Shown here: positions 55,003-63,903 of the stretch, piece after piece
How positions within the stretch are numbered: the stretch's first letter is position 1
Layout of the letters: every line of letters starts with the position of its first letter
Origin: JADKAV01 sp037046735
GTDB lineage: Bacteria > Actinomycetota > Actinomycetes > S36-B12 > UBA10799
DNA: 64,000 nucleotides
Direction: 5' to 3'
Assembly (NCBI GenBank): GCA_037046735.1
Contig: JBAOHC010000019.1
Coordinates: 62,001 to 126,000 of the forward strand
Program-made: the position numbers and the translations under genes
The notes under the pieces: model-generated
Databases searched by the model: none
Seen by the model: the letters and a program-made list of their open reading frames with translations, nothing else
What the model was told of the DNA's origin: nothing

Positions 55003-55725
55003 ATGGCGCGCACCCGCACCGTGGTGGTTGTTCTCGTGGCAGCGTCGCTGGCGCTGATCCTGTGGGATCTGCGCGCCTCCGATCAGACGCTGCGGCAGGT
55101 CAGCGCCGACGTGGTGGCGCCCGTGCAGCGCACGGTGACCAGCGTGTTCGCCCCATTCGGTGCCTGGGCGCGGCAAGTGGAGGAGTTCTCTGATCCGGCG
55201 GTGCGCAGCGACGAGGCGGCCCGGATCAGCGCACCGGCCGGCTGGGCCACGGCGACCGGACGCGTGGTCGCCGCGGACATCGCCGGCGATCGAGCAGTCG
55301 TGACCATTGATATCGGCCGGGACGACGGTGTGCGGCGCAGCAACGCCGTGCTCGCACCGGGTGGGCTGGTTGGGCAGATCACGGCCGTCAGCGGCCAATC
55401 AGCGGTCGTCCTGTTGGTCACCGACCCCGGCAGTGAGGTCGGCGTGCGCGTGCTGCCCAGCAAGGAGATCGGGGTGGCATCGGGGCAGGGCATGGACGCC
55501 GACCTGCGGGTGGACTTCCTGAGCCCCGCGGCTGCGGCTTCGCCCGACGACGCGCTCGTGACGCTGGGCTCGACCGCAGCTGACGGCATCCCGCCTGACC
55601 TGCCGATCGGCACAGTCACCGCACTTGACAGCGCCCCGGTGGCGTCGGGTCGGGTAATCGGCGCCCGCCCCGTGGCAGGGATGACGAGCCTGGAGACGCT
55701 GCTGGTCCTGACGGAGCGGCGATGA
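55003..55725 (+). CDS. mreC: Rod shape-determining protein MreC
   Basis: Bitopic protein of 240 residues, with one N-terminal helix (VVVVLVAASLALILW) and a periplasmic beta domain (VVTIDIGRDDGVRRSNAVL, GGLVGQITAVSGQSAVVLLV). The coiled-coil segment that normally lies between them is reduced to about 20 residues (VEEFSDPAVRSDEAARISAP), so it is shorter than usual. ATG 55003 is 4 bp after mreB, and it overlaps mreD by 4 bp. It links MreB to PBP2/RodA. Confidence 0.88.
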   Translation: MARTRTVVVVLVAASLALILWDLRASDQTLRQVSADVVAPVQRTVTSVFAPFGAWARQVEEFSDPAVRSDEAARISAPAGWATATGRVVAADIAGDRAVVTIDIGRDDGVRRSNAVLAPGGLVGQITAVSGQSAVVLLVTDPGSEVGVRVLPSKEIGVASGQGMDADLRVDFLSPAAAASPDDALVTLGSTAADGIPPDLPIGTVTALDSAPVASGRVIGARPVAGMTSLETLLVLTERR

Positions 55726-56222
55726 GCGCGCTGCCCGCTGCGGCGTCCGCCCACGCACCGCGCGCCGTGGCCGTCTGTGTGGTCGGGGTGGCGGTCGCCT
55801 TTCTCGTGCAGACCGCGCTGCTGCCCGCGGTCGGGCTGTCTGCCGCAGTGCCATTCGTGTACGCGACGGTCGTTCTGCTGGCAGTGGTCCTGGGGTCGTC
55901 GGCTGGGGCGCTGACCGGGTTCGCCGCCGGGCTGCTACTGGATCTGAGCAGTGTGGGCACGCTGGGAGTCGGTGCCTTGTCGGGCTGCCTGCTGGGCGCG
56001 GCGGCCGGGCGTCTGCACCCAGACCGCTGGTGGTTCTCAGGGGTGCCCACCGCATCTGCTTTGGTGATCGCTGCGGCGGGTGCGTTCACCGTGCTGAACG
56101 CGTGGCTGGGGCAGGTTCCGCTGGTGTTCGCGCAGGGTTGGCTGTGGTTGATTTTGGGTGGTGTTGCCAGCGTGACCCTGCTGCTCCCGACACGGACCTG
56201 GCTGCGGGCGGTGGTCCGATGA
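55722..56222 (+). CDS. mreD: Rod shape-determining protein MreD
   Basis: A 166-residue membrane protein of about five helices (VCVVGVAVAFLVQTALLPAV, GALTGFAAGLLLDL, LSGCLLGAAAGRL). Similarity to MreD is low, as is usual, and the assignment rests on hydropathy and its place between mreC and pbp2, with ATGA overlaps at both ends. Confidence 0.85.
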   Translation: MSALPAAASAHAPRAVAVCVVGVAVAFLVQTALLPAVGLSAAVPFVYATVVLLAVVLGSSAGALTGFAAGLLLDLSSVGTLGVGALSGCLLGAAAGRLHPDRWWFSGVPTASALVIAAAGAFTVLNAWLGQVPLVFAQGWLWLILGGVASVTLLLPTRTWLRAVVR

Positions 56223-58117
56223 CGACCATGCAGACCCGCCCGGGGCCGACGGGCCGGCGCACAGCACAGCGCCGCCTACGTCTGCTGAAGGTGCTGGTGG
56301 CGGTGATCGGGCTGACCATCGCCGCGCGCCTGGTCTGGCTGCAGACCGTGCAGGCCCCCCAGTACCAGGCGCGGGCCGCGGCCATCCAGACCGACATCGT
56401 CGAGGTGGCGCCCGCCCGCGGCGACATCGTGGACCGCAACGGCATCATCCTGGCGGGCAATCGCACGGCCTACGAGGTCGTGGCCGACGCTGACGTCGAC
56501 GAGCAGACACTGCAGCAGGTCGCTGAACTGACCGGATCCGAACTGACCGACGTGCAGGCCCGCATGGTCATCTGCGGTCAGCCCGGATCCCTGCCCGGGA
56601 CCTGTTACGCAGGGCAACCCGGCCAGCCGCAGCCCGTCGTCGTTGATGTGGGGGTGCCAGAGGCGCTGGCGGTACGGGAGGCTGACCTGCCGGGCATCGA
56701 CATCCGCACGGCGGCGGTGCGCGAGTACCCCTCCCAGGCCAATGCCGCCGGGTTACTCGGGTATGTGTCGGGTGGTGTCGGACAGTCCGGGTTGGAGGCC
56801 CAGTACGACCAGGCCCTGCGAGGTGTTCCTGGCCAGGCCCGCCGGGAACTGACCCGGCAGGGATCCTCGCGCAGTGTCATCACCGAGGCGCCAGTAGCGG
56901 GGGAGACGCTACGCACCAGCATCGATGCCCAGACGCAGACGGTGGCCGAGCAGGCTTTGCAGGAGGCTGTGGAGACCGCCCGCGATGAGGGATACAAGGC
57001 AACGGGCGGTTCGGTGGTCGTGCTCGAGGCGGACTCCGGTGCTGTGGTCGCTATGGCGTCCTATCCGAGCTACGACCCCAACATCTGGGCACACGGCGTC
57101 ACCGATGATCAGTACGCCCAACTGACCGACGAGACGTCGGGGCGCCCGCTGGTCTTCCGCCCCATCCAAGCGTTGGCACCACCGGCTTCGACGTTCAAAT
57201 CGATGACGACGGTGGCCGCGGTCAACGCTGGTTTCGACACCGGGCGGACTTACGAGTGCCCGGCCTCGGTCGTGGTCGGCGGGCAGGTCTTCCGCAACTA
57301 CGAGAGCCGGGCGTACGGCCCTGTGTCCCTCGCGCAGGCCCTGTCGGTGTCCTGCGACACGGTGTTCTACCGGCTGGGCTACCAGATGTGGCGACAGGAC
57401 GGAGGGCTGGCCGGTGAGGCTGCGGCCGAGCAGGTCGTGCGCACGGCCCGCAGCTTCGGCCTCGGCGCCCGGACGGGGGTGGACCTGCCCGGTGAGGTCG
57501 CCGGTTCCATTCCGGACCGCACGCAGGTACAGACCGAGTATGACCAGCGCAGTGCCGACTACTGCCTGCGCGCCAAGCAGGGATACCCCGAGCAGAGCAA
57601 CCCGGCGCGGGCCAAAATGCTGAAGGCCTACGCCCGCGATTACTGCCAGTCCGGGTTCGAATACAAGGCTGGCGACGCGATGAACACCGCGATCGGACAG
57701 GGGCGCACCCTGGTCACACCTCTGCAGGTCGCAGGCGCCTACGCGGCCATCGCCAACGGCGGGACCCTGGTCACTCCGCACATCGGTAGCGTCCAGGAGG
57801 CGCCCTCCCGCGGCTCGGTGGACGCCACCCCCGCGGCATTGACCTACGTGCGTGAAGCACTGGCTGACACGACGGTCACCGGTACTGCCAGTGGTGCGTT
57901 CGCTGGGTTCCCGTTGACCGAATACCCCGTGGCCGCCAAGACCGGCACCGCCGAGGTCGCCGGTAAGCAGAGTACGTCGTGGTTCGCCAGTTTCGCCCCC
58001 GCCGATGATCCCAAGTACGTGGTGGTCGTGAACGTCGACCAGGGCGGTCTGGGGGCGGCGACCTCGGGGCCGGTGGCTCGCGCAGTGTATGAGCAGTTGT
58101 TCGGCATCACGCCATGA
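56219..58117 (+). CDS. mrdA: Penicillin-binding protein 2 (PBP2/MrdA)
   Basis: Class B transpeptidase for lateral wall synthesis, 632 residues from ATG 56219. It has a membrane anchor (about 22-42) and an N-terminal pedestal with ARGDIVDRNGIILAGNR. The catalytic Ser is in PPASTFKSMTT (SxxK), the second motif is SVSCDTVFYRLG (SxD rather than SxN), and the third is AAKTGTAEV (KTG). It overlaps mreD (ATGA) and rodA (ATGA); the pair PBP2-RodA is a glycosyltransferase-transpeptidase complex. Confidence 0.94.
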   Translation: MTTMQTRPGPTGRRTAQRRLRLLKVLVAVIGLTIAARLVWLQTVQAPQYQARAAAIQTDIVEVAPARGDIVDRNGIILAGNRTAYEVVADADVDEQTLQQVAELTGSELTDVQARMVICGQPGSLPGTCYAGQPGQPQPVVVDVGVPEALAVREADLPGIDIRTAAVREYPSQANAAGLLGYVSGGVGQSGLEAQYDQALRGVPGQARRELTRQGSSRSVITEAPVAGETLRTSIDAQTQTVAEQALQEAVETARDEGYKATGGSVVVLEADSGAVVAMASYPSYDPNIWAHGVTDDQYAQLTDETSGRPLVFRPIQALAPPASTFKSMTTVAAVNAGFDTGRTYECPASVVVGGQVFRNYESRAYGPVSLAQALSVSCDTVFYRLGYQMWRQDGGLAGEAAAEQVVRTARSFGLGARTGVDLPGEVAGSIPDRTQVQTEYDQRSADYCLRAKQGYPEQSNPARAKMLKAYARDYCQSGFEYKAGDAMNTAIGQGRTLVTPLQVAGAYAAIANGGTLVTPHIGSVQEAPSRGSVDATPAALTYVREALADTTVTGTASGAFAGFPLTEYPVAAKTGTAEVAGKQSTSWFASFAPADDPKYVVVVNVDQGGLGAATSGPVARAVYEQLFGITP

Positions 58118-59253
58118 CCGTGCTCACCGCGCCGCCGCGGGTGGTCACGACCCGCCGCTTCGACGTCTGGATCCTGATCGCGGCGGCCAGTCTGAGCCTG
58201 ATCGGCGTGGCGATGGTCTACTCCACGACCTGGGGCCGCCTCGTCGCCGACGGTGACCCGCCTGGTTACTTCGCGATCCGGCAGGGGCTCTTCCTCGTGC
58301 TGGGTGTGATGGCGGCCTGGGTGGTGTACCGCTTGGACCGGCCGCGGCTCATGGCGCTCGCGATCGGCGGCTACGCGCTGAGCCTGCTGGGGCTGCTGGC
58401 CGTGCTCACCCCGCTCGGGACGACGATCAACGGCACCCGGGCGTGGCTGACGCTGCCGGGCGGGTTCACGCTGCAGCCCGCCGAGTTTGCAAAGGTCTTC
58501 GTGGTGCTGCTGGCGGCGCTGTGGCTGTCCGATCGGGCGGGTGTCCACGGGGGCGACGATCCGCCAGAACCCAGGGCTGTTCTGGCGGTGCTGGCCGCCA
58601 CGGGGACGGTGGTGGGCCTGCTGATGCTGCAACCCGACCTGGGGTCGGCGCTGGTCACGCTGGCCGCCGTGCTCGGTGTGCTGTTCGTTGCTGGCGTGCG
58701 GCGGCGGTTCCTGGTTCTGCTGCTGGCTTCGGGTGTGGTGGTCGCTGTCCTGGCGTATGTGGTGGGGGCGTTGGATGCCTACCAGGTGGCGCGCTTCACT
58801 GCCTTCCTGGATCCGGCCGGTGACCCGCAGGGGGTGGGCTACAACGTCCAGCAGGCATTGATCGCGATCGGCACCGGCGGTGTCACCGGCCAGGGCCTGC
58901 TCGAAGGTGCCCACACGCAGGGGGCATTCGTCCCCTATCAGTACACCGACTTCATCTACTCGGCCGTGGGGGAGGAGTTGGGGATGTTCGGCGGAGTTCT
59001 CGTGATCGGGTTGTTCGTCCTGCTGCTGCAGCGGGGCCTGGTCGCCGCGACCCACGCCGATCCGTTCGGCACATTGCTGGCCACCGGCATCGTCTGCTGG
59101 CTGGCGGCGCAGGGCTTCGAGAACCTGGGGATGAATGTGGGGCTGCTGCCCGTCACCGGGGTGCCCTTGCCACTGGTGTCGTACGGCGGCTCCAGTGTGA
59201 TCGCCGCCTGGGTCGGGGTGGGTCTGCTGCTGAAGGTGTCGCGGCGCGTTTGA
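58114..59253 (+). CDS. rodA: Rod shape-determining peptidoglycan glycosyltransferase RodA
   Basis: SEDS-family polymerase of 379 residues and about ten helices. The catalytic-loop region WLTLPGGFTLQPAEFAKVF, the LMLQPDLGSALV motif, YNVQQALIAIGTGGVTGQGL and the terminal LPLVSYGGSSVIAAW are all present. ATG 58114 overlaps the PBP2 stop (ATGA). It closes the mreB-rodA operon. Confidence 0.95.
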   Translation: MTVLTAPPRVVTTRRFDVWILIAAASLSLIGVAMVYSTTWGRLVADGDPPGYFAIRQGLFLVLGVMAAWVVYRLDRPRLMALAIGGYALSLLGLLAVLTPLGTTINGTRAWLTLPGGFTLQPAEFAKVFVVLLAALWLSDRAGVHGGDDPPEPRAVLAVLAATGTVVGLLMLQPDLGSALVTLAAVLGVLFVAGVRRRFLVLLLASGVVVAVLAYVVGALDAYQVARFTAFLDPAGDPQGVGYNVQQALIAIGTGGVTGQGLLEGAHTQGAFVPYQYTDFIYSAVGEELGMFGGVLVIGLFVLLLQRGLVAATHADPFGTLLATGIVCWLAAQGFENLGMNVGLLPVTGVPLPLVSYGGSSVIAAWVGVGLLLKVSRRV

Positions 59254-59405
59254 GAGTGGGGGGCGCCGCAGTCCGACGCTGTGGAAGGGTGCCCAGTCGT
59301 CGTTGCCAGCCCGCGGACCGCGTGGCCTGACGAAGAGCGCTGTCCGGCGACGCTGCCGAGCGGAAGGATTTGCCCAGGGTTCGGGTCTGGGAGAGGGTTA
59401 GAGGC

Positions 59406-60017
59406 ATGACTGCCGTTGATTTCTACTTCGATCCCGTGTGCCCGTGGGCATGGATGACCTCGCGCTGGATGTTGGAGGTGCAGCAGGTGCGCGACATCGA
59501 CGTCACCTGGCATGTGATGAGCCTGTCCGTGCTCAACGACGGCCGCGAACTCCCCGAGGAGTACGTCGACCTCCTGCAGAAGGCGTGGGGTCCGGTGCGG
59601 GTGGTCATTGCCGCGCAGCAGAAGTACGGCCCGGAGGTCACCCTGGATCTGTACACGGCGCTGGGCACCGAGTTCCATCTCAACGGGAATCGGGACTTCG
59701 ACGACGCGATCGGCAAGGCGCTGGTCGCTGCCGGCCTGGACCCGGCACTGGTCGAAGCCGCTCACAGCACTGAGTACGACGAGGCGCTGCGCACCTCCCA
59801 CCATCGGGGGATGGATCCGGTGGGTCAGGACGTCGGTACCCCCGTGATCCACGTGCCCGGCCCGGACGGCCCCGTCGCCTTCTTCGGGCCGGTCGTGGCG
59901 CCGGCACCCAAGGGCGAGGCGGCCGGCAAACTGTGGGACGGGGTCCTGCTCGTGGCCGCGACGCCGGGATTCTTCGAGCTCAAGCGCAGCCGTGACGTCG
60001 AGCCGATCTTCGACTGA
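59406..60017 (+). CDS. DsbA-like thioredoxin-fold oxidoreductase (Rv2466c/mycothiol-dependent nitroreductase family)
   Basis: A 203-residue thioredoxin-fold protein: DFYFDPVCPWAWMTSRWMLE carries the redox motif, here CPWAW, where relatives such as Rv2466c have CPWCW. With a single Cys it would act monothiol-style, with mycothiol. The rest (GTEFHLNGNRDFDDAIGKAL and GMDPVGQDVGTPVIHV) matches the family. ATG 59406 has GGAGAGG upstream. In mycobacteria the neighbours are the same. Confidence 0.88.
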   Translation: MTAVDFYFDPVCPWAWMTSRWMLEVQQVRDIDVTWHVMSLSVLNDGRELPEEYVDLLQKAWGPVRVVIAAQQKYGPEVTLDLYTALGTEFHLNGNRDFDDAIGKALVAAGLDPALVEAAHSTEYDEALRTSHHRGMDPVGQDVGTPVIHVPGPDGPVAFFGPVVAPAPKGEAAGKLWDGVLLVAATPGFFELKRSRDVEPIFD

Positions 60018-60021
60018 CTCG

Positions 60022-60027
60022 TACCCT
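60022..60027 (+). promoter_or_regulatory. Leaderless-type -10 box (TACCCT) of the radical SAM gene
   Basis: TACCCT ends 6 nt before GTG 60034 but only 3 nt before ATG 60031, so it favours the GTG start. Confidence 0.45.
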
Positions 60028-60033
60028 GTAATG

Positions 60034-61926
60034 GTGCAGTCCGTCTACCCGCAGCTCGAGCGCGTCCTTTCGCAGGTCCGCAAGCCCATCCAGTACGTGG
60101 GCGGGGAACTCAACGCCACGACCAAGGCCTGGGAATCCGTGACCGTGCGCTGGGCGTTGATGTATCCCGACGCCTACGAGATCGGCCTGCCCAACCAGGG
60201 CCTACAGATCCTCTACGAAGTGCTCAACGAGCGGACCGACGCTCTGGCTGAGCGCACCTATTCGGTGTGGCCGGACATGGAGGAGGTGATGCGCAGCCAC
60301 GGCATCCCGCAGTTCACCGTGGAGTCGCACCGGCCGGTCCGTGCCTTCGACGTGCTGGGCGTGTCGTTCGCCACCGAGCTGGGGTACACGAACCTGTTGA
60401 CGGCGCTGGATCTCGCAAGCATTCCGCTGCATGCCGTGGATCGCACCGACGGCGACCCGATCGTGCTGGCCGGTGGGCATGCGGCCTTCAACCCGGAGCC
60501 GATCGCCGACTTCATCGACGCCGCGGTCGTCGGTGATGGCGAGCAGGCGGTGCTCGCGTTGACCGACCTCATCCGCGATGCCAAGGCGCAGGGGTCGACG
60601 CGGGCGCAGATCCTGGATCTCATCGCCGCTTCGGGCATCGCCTATGTGCCCAGCCGGTACGACGTCAGCTATCTGCCCGACGGCCGCATCCACCGCGTGG
60701 TGCCCGTGACCGCCGACGTCCCCTGGCGGGTCGCCAAGCACACGGTGAGCGACCTCGACGAGTGGCCCTACCCGAAGCAGCCGCTGGTCCCGCTGGCCGA
60801 GACGGTGCACGAGCGGGCCAGCGTGGAGATCTTTCGTGGCTGCACACGCGGCTGCCGCTTCTGTCAGGCGGGCATGATCACCCGCCCGGTGCGGGAGCGT
60901 TCCAAGGCCACCGTGGCGCAGATGGTGCAGACGTCGCTGGCCGCGACCGGCTTCGAGGAGGCTGGACTGCTGAGCCTGTCGAGTGCCGACCACTCCGAGA
61001 TCGGGGACATCGCCAAAGGTCTGGCCGACATCTACGAGGGCACCAACACCGGGTTGTCCCTGCCGAGCACCCGGGTCGACGCGTTCAACATCGACCTGGC
61101 CAACGAACTGTCGCGCAACGGCCGCCGCTCCGGGCTGACCTTCGCCCCCGAGGGTGGGTCGGAGCGGATGCGCAAGGTGATCAACAAGATGGTCACCGAG
61201 GAGGATTTGATCCGCACGGTCGCCGCCGCCTACGGGGCCGGCTGGCGGCAGGTGAAGCTGTACTTCATGTGCGGGCTGCCCACCGAGACCGACGACGACG
61301 TCCTGCAGATCGCCGAGATGGCCAAGAACGTGATCCGGACCGGCCGGGAGGTGTCCGGGCGGCGCGACATCCGCTGCACTGTGAGCATCGGTGGCTTTGT
61401 GCCCAAACCGCATACCCCGTTCCAGTGGGCCGCCCAGTTGGGGTGGGAGCAGACGGATGACCGGCTGGCCAAGTTGCGCGATGCGATCCGTTCCGACCGC
61501 GACCTGGGCAAGGCCATCGGCTTCCGCTATCACGACGGGCGACCCGGCATCGTTGAAGGCCTGCTCGCCCGCGGCGACCGCCGGGTGGGGGCCGTCATCG
61601 AAGAGGTCTGGCGAGATGGCGGGCGCTTCGACGGGTGGAGCGAGTACTTCTCGTTCGACCGCTGGATGAGTGCTGCGCAGCGCGCTGGTGTGGACGTCGA
61701 CTGGTACACCACCCGTGAGCGGGACCTTTCTGAGGTGCTGCCGTGGGACCATCTGGATTCGGGCCTCGACAAAGAGTGGCTCTGGCAGGACTGGCAGGAC
61801 GCCGTGGACGAGGTCGAGGTCGAGGACTGTAGATGGTCGCCCTGTTTCGACTGTGGGGTATGTGACCAGATGGACACCGAAATCCAGATCGGCCCGACGT
61901 CGCTGCCCATCGTGCGGGCGCGCTGA
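60034..61926 (+). CDS. B12-binding-domain radical SAM protein (TIGR03960 family)
   Basis: A 630-residue protein with an N-terminal cobalamin-like domain (about 30-190: YPDAYEIGLPNQGLQILYEV, GHAAFNPEPIADFIDA) and a radical SAM domain with the cluster motif IFRGCTRGCRFCQAGMITRP near 265. The partner DUF2344 gene overlaps its stop, as in most actinobacteria. It is thought to modify ribosome or tRNA-linked targets; the substrate is not proven. The GTG 60034 start is preferred from promoter spacing. Confidence 0.92.
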   Translation: MQSVYPQLERVLSQVRKPIQYVGGELNATTKAWESVTVRWALMYPDAYEIGLPNQGLQILYEVLNERTDALAERTYSVWPDMEEVMRSHGIPQFTVESHRPVRAFDVLGVSFATELGYTNLLTALDLASIPLHAVDRTDGDPIVLAGGHAAFNPEPIADFIDAAVVGDGEQAVLALTDLIRDAKAQGSTRAQILDLIAASGIAYVPSRYDVSYLPDGRIHRVVPVTADVPWRVAKHTVSDLDEWPYPKQPLVPLAETVHERASVEIFRGCTRGCRFCQAGMITRPVRERSKATVAQMVQTSLAATGFEEAGLLSLSSADHSEIGDIAKGLADIYEGTNTGLSLPSTRVDAFNIDLANELSRNGRRSGLTFAPEGGSERMRKVINKMVTEEDLIRTVAAAYGAGWRQVKLYFMCGLPTETDDDVLQIAEMAKNVIRTGREVSGRRDIRCTVSIGGFVPKPHTPFQWAAQLGWEQTDDRLAKLRDAIRSDRDLGKAIGFRYHDGRPGIVEGLLARGDRRVGAVIEEVWRDGGRFDGWSEYFSFDRWMSAAQRAGVDVDWYTTRERDLSEVLPWDHLDSGLDKEWLWQDWQDAVDEVEVEDCRWSPCFDCGVCDQMDTEIQIGPTSLPIVRAR

Positions 61927-62590
61927 TGGCACGTCGCACACCGGATCGGGTGTACGTGCCCCCCGTGCAGACGCTGCAACTGCGGTATGCGAAGCGAGGC
62001 CGGATGCGGTTCGCTTCGCATCGCGACTTCCAGCGGGCATGGGAGCGGGCGCTGCGCCGGGCCGCGGTGCCGATGGCCTACTCGGCGGGCTTCAGCCCCC
62101 ACCCGAAGATCTCCTACATGGGGGCTGCGCCTACCGGTGCGGCCAGTGAGGCCGAGTTCCTGGAGTTCGGTGTCGTGCAGAAGATCGATCCGGTGGCGGT
62201 GGCGCAGGAGTTGGACGCCTCGTTACCCGACGGACTGGACGTGGTGACGATTGTGGAGGCGAGTGCACCCCTGTCCGAGGTGCTGAAGGCTAGCCGCTGG
62301 CGTCTGGAGTTCCCGTTCGACGTCGAGGAGGCGGTGGCGGCCTTCGCGGCGAAGGAGAGCGTGGAGGTCGAGCGGATCACAAAGGCCGGTCGGCGCACGA
62401 TCGATGTGCGGGCCTTGTGCTCGGCGTTTGAGGTGGCGGGGCCGGTCCTGGAGGTCACGGTGCAGCACGCGGAACCCACCCCCGGCCGGCCGAGGTGGTG
62501 CAGGCGCTGGGCCTGGGCGAGACGACGGTGTTAGCTACGCGACTGTCGCAGGGTGTTGTGGAGGGCGGCGAGGTTCGGCTGCCCTTCTAG
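61926..62590 (+). CDS. DUF2344/TIGR03936 family protein, C-terminus frameshifted
   Basis: Partner of the radical SAM protein: RYAKRGRMRFASHRDFQRAW, then SAGFSPHPKISYMGAAPTGA, typical of the family. The direct frame ends at 62534 with a Trp/Arg-rich tail. Adding one base in the C-run at about 62478-62483 continues as RPAEVVQALGLGETTVLATR and LSQGVVEGGEVRLPF, ending at 62588-62590, which looks like the normal end (221 residues). I report the repaired end. It starts at ATG 61926 (TGATG). Confidence 0.85.
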
Positions 62591-62651
62591 AGCGAATCGG
62601 CACACGGTGCTATTTCGCACGGCGTGTCGCAGCAACAACCGCCCATTTGCT
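62591..62651 (-). repeat. Dispersed ~60-bp palindromic repeat, copy D (inverted)
   Basis: Read on the reverse strand, it has the same core as copy B (TTGTTGCTGCGACACGCCGTG, 62617-62637). The ends AGCGAATCGGC (62591-62601) and GCCCATTTGCT (62641-62651) are inverted with 9 of 11 matches. Confidence 0.6.
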
Positions 62652-62705
62652 GGGGTGCGTGGCCGCCGGCAAGCCGTGCCCACTTCGCCTGTCAGACCCT
62701 CTTCG

Positions 62706-62711
62706 TAGACT
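62706..62711 (+). promoter_or_regulatory. Leaderless-type -10 box (TAGACT) of metK
   Basis: TAGACT ends 7 nt before GTG 62719; no riboswitch-like leader is possible from this site. Confidence 0.4.
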
Positions 62712-62718
62712 CGAGCCT

Positions 62719-63903
62719 GTGGCAAAGCGACTGTTCTCAAGCGAATCCGTGACTGAGGGGCATCCCGACAAGGTGGCCGATCAGATCAGCGACACCGTGC
62801 TGGACGCGATGATCGCCGACGACCCCCATTCCCACGTGGCGGTCGAGACCCTGGTGACTACCGGCCTGGTGGTGGTCGCGGGCGAGGTCGACACCAAGAC
62901 GTACGTGGATATCCCCAAGGCGGTGCGCGACTGCATCCTGAGCATCGGCTACGACTCCTCTGACAAGGGTTTCGACGGGCGATCGTGCGGGGTCTCAGTG
63001 GCCATCGGGGAACAGTCCGCCGACATCCGGATGGGAGTCGACGACGCCTACGAGGAGCGCATCGAACACAGTTCCGATCCCCTGGACGCCCAAGGTGCCG
63101 GGGATCAGGGGCTGATGTTCGGTTACGCGTGCACCGACACCCCACAGCTCATGCCACTGCCCATCTCCTTGGCACACGCGATGAGCCGGCGCCTCAGCGA
63201 CGTTCGCAAGTCAGGGCAGGTGCCCTACCTGCGCCCGGACGGCAAGGTGCAGGTGACGATTGAGTACGACGGCGCGAAACCCGTCGCGGTGAACACGGTC
63301 GTGGTCTCCAGCCAGCACATGGACGACATCGACATCCCCACGCTGCTGGCCCCCGACGTCGAGGAGTTCGTCATCCGGCCCGAGCTTGCGGCGCTGGACC
63401 TCGACACCTCCGACGTGCGGATCCTGGTCAACCCCACCGGCCGGTTCGTGGCCGGAGGTCCCGCGGCCGATGCCGGAGTCACTGGCCGCAAGATCATCGT
63501 CGACACCTACGGCGGGATGGCCAGGCACGGTGGCGGGGCGTTCAGTGGCAAGGACCCGTCGAAGGTGGACAGGTCTGCCAGTTACGCCATGCGGTGGGTG
63601 GCCAAGAATGTGGTCGCTGCAGGCCTCGCCACGCGCTGTGAGGTGCAGGTGTCCTACGCGATCGGCACCGCCCATCCGGTGGGCCTGTTCGTGGAGACGT
63701 TCGGGACGGGGGTGGTCCCTGACGGACAGCTCGAGGATGCAGTGACGCAGGTGTTCGATCTGCGGCCGGCCGCGATCATCCGCGACCTCGATCTGCTGCG
63801 CCCCATCTACGTGAGCACCGCCGCGTACGGCCACTTCGGCCGCGAGGAGTTCACCTGGGAGCGCACCGACCGTGTGGACGCGCTGCAGGCGGCGCTGAAG
63901 TAA
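62719..63903 (+). CDS. metK: S-adenosylmethionine synthetase
   Basis: Makes AdoMet from methionine and ATP. It has 394 residues from GTG 62719: FSSESVTEGHPDKVADQISD near the start, GAGDQGLMFGYACTDTPQLM near 118, and GGGAFSGKDPSKVDRSASYA near 263, all with the ATP and methionine ligands. The frame opens earlier inside the upstream repeat, which I discount. It follows DUF2344 rather than the usual rne/rplU neighbours, and priA starts immediately after its stop. Confidence 0.95.
   Translation: MAKRLFSSESVTEGHPDKVADQISDTVLDAMIADDPHSHVAVETLVTTGLVVVAGEVDTKTYVDIPKAVRDCILSIGYDSSDKGFDGRSCGVSVAIGEQSADIRMGVDDAYEERIEHSSDPLDAQGAGDQGLMFGYACTDTPQLMPLPISLAHAMSRRLSDVRKSGQVPYLRPDGKVQVTIEYDGAKPVAVNTVVVSSQHMDDIDIPTLLAPDVEEFVIRPELAALDLDTSDVRILVNPTGRFVAGGPAADAGVTGRKIIVDTYGGMARHGGGAFSGKDPSKVDRSASYAMRWVAKNVVAAGLATRCEVQVSYAIGTAHPVGLFVETFGTGVVPDGQLEDAVTQVFDLRPAAIIRDLDLLRPIYVSTAAYGHFGREEFTWERTDRVDALQAALK

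Noticed and set aside
62591..62718. SAM riboswitch upstream of metK
   Set aside because: The gap is filled by the palindromic repeat and the likely promoter gives a leaderless mRNA; no known SAM aptamer pattern is visible.
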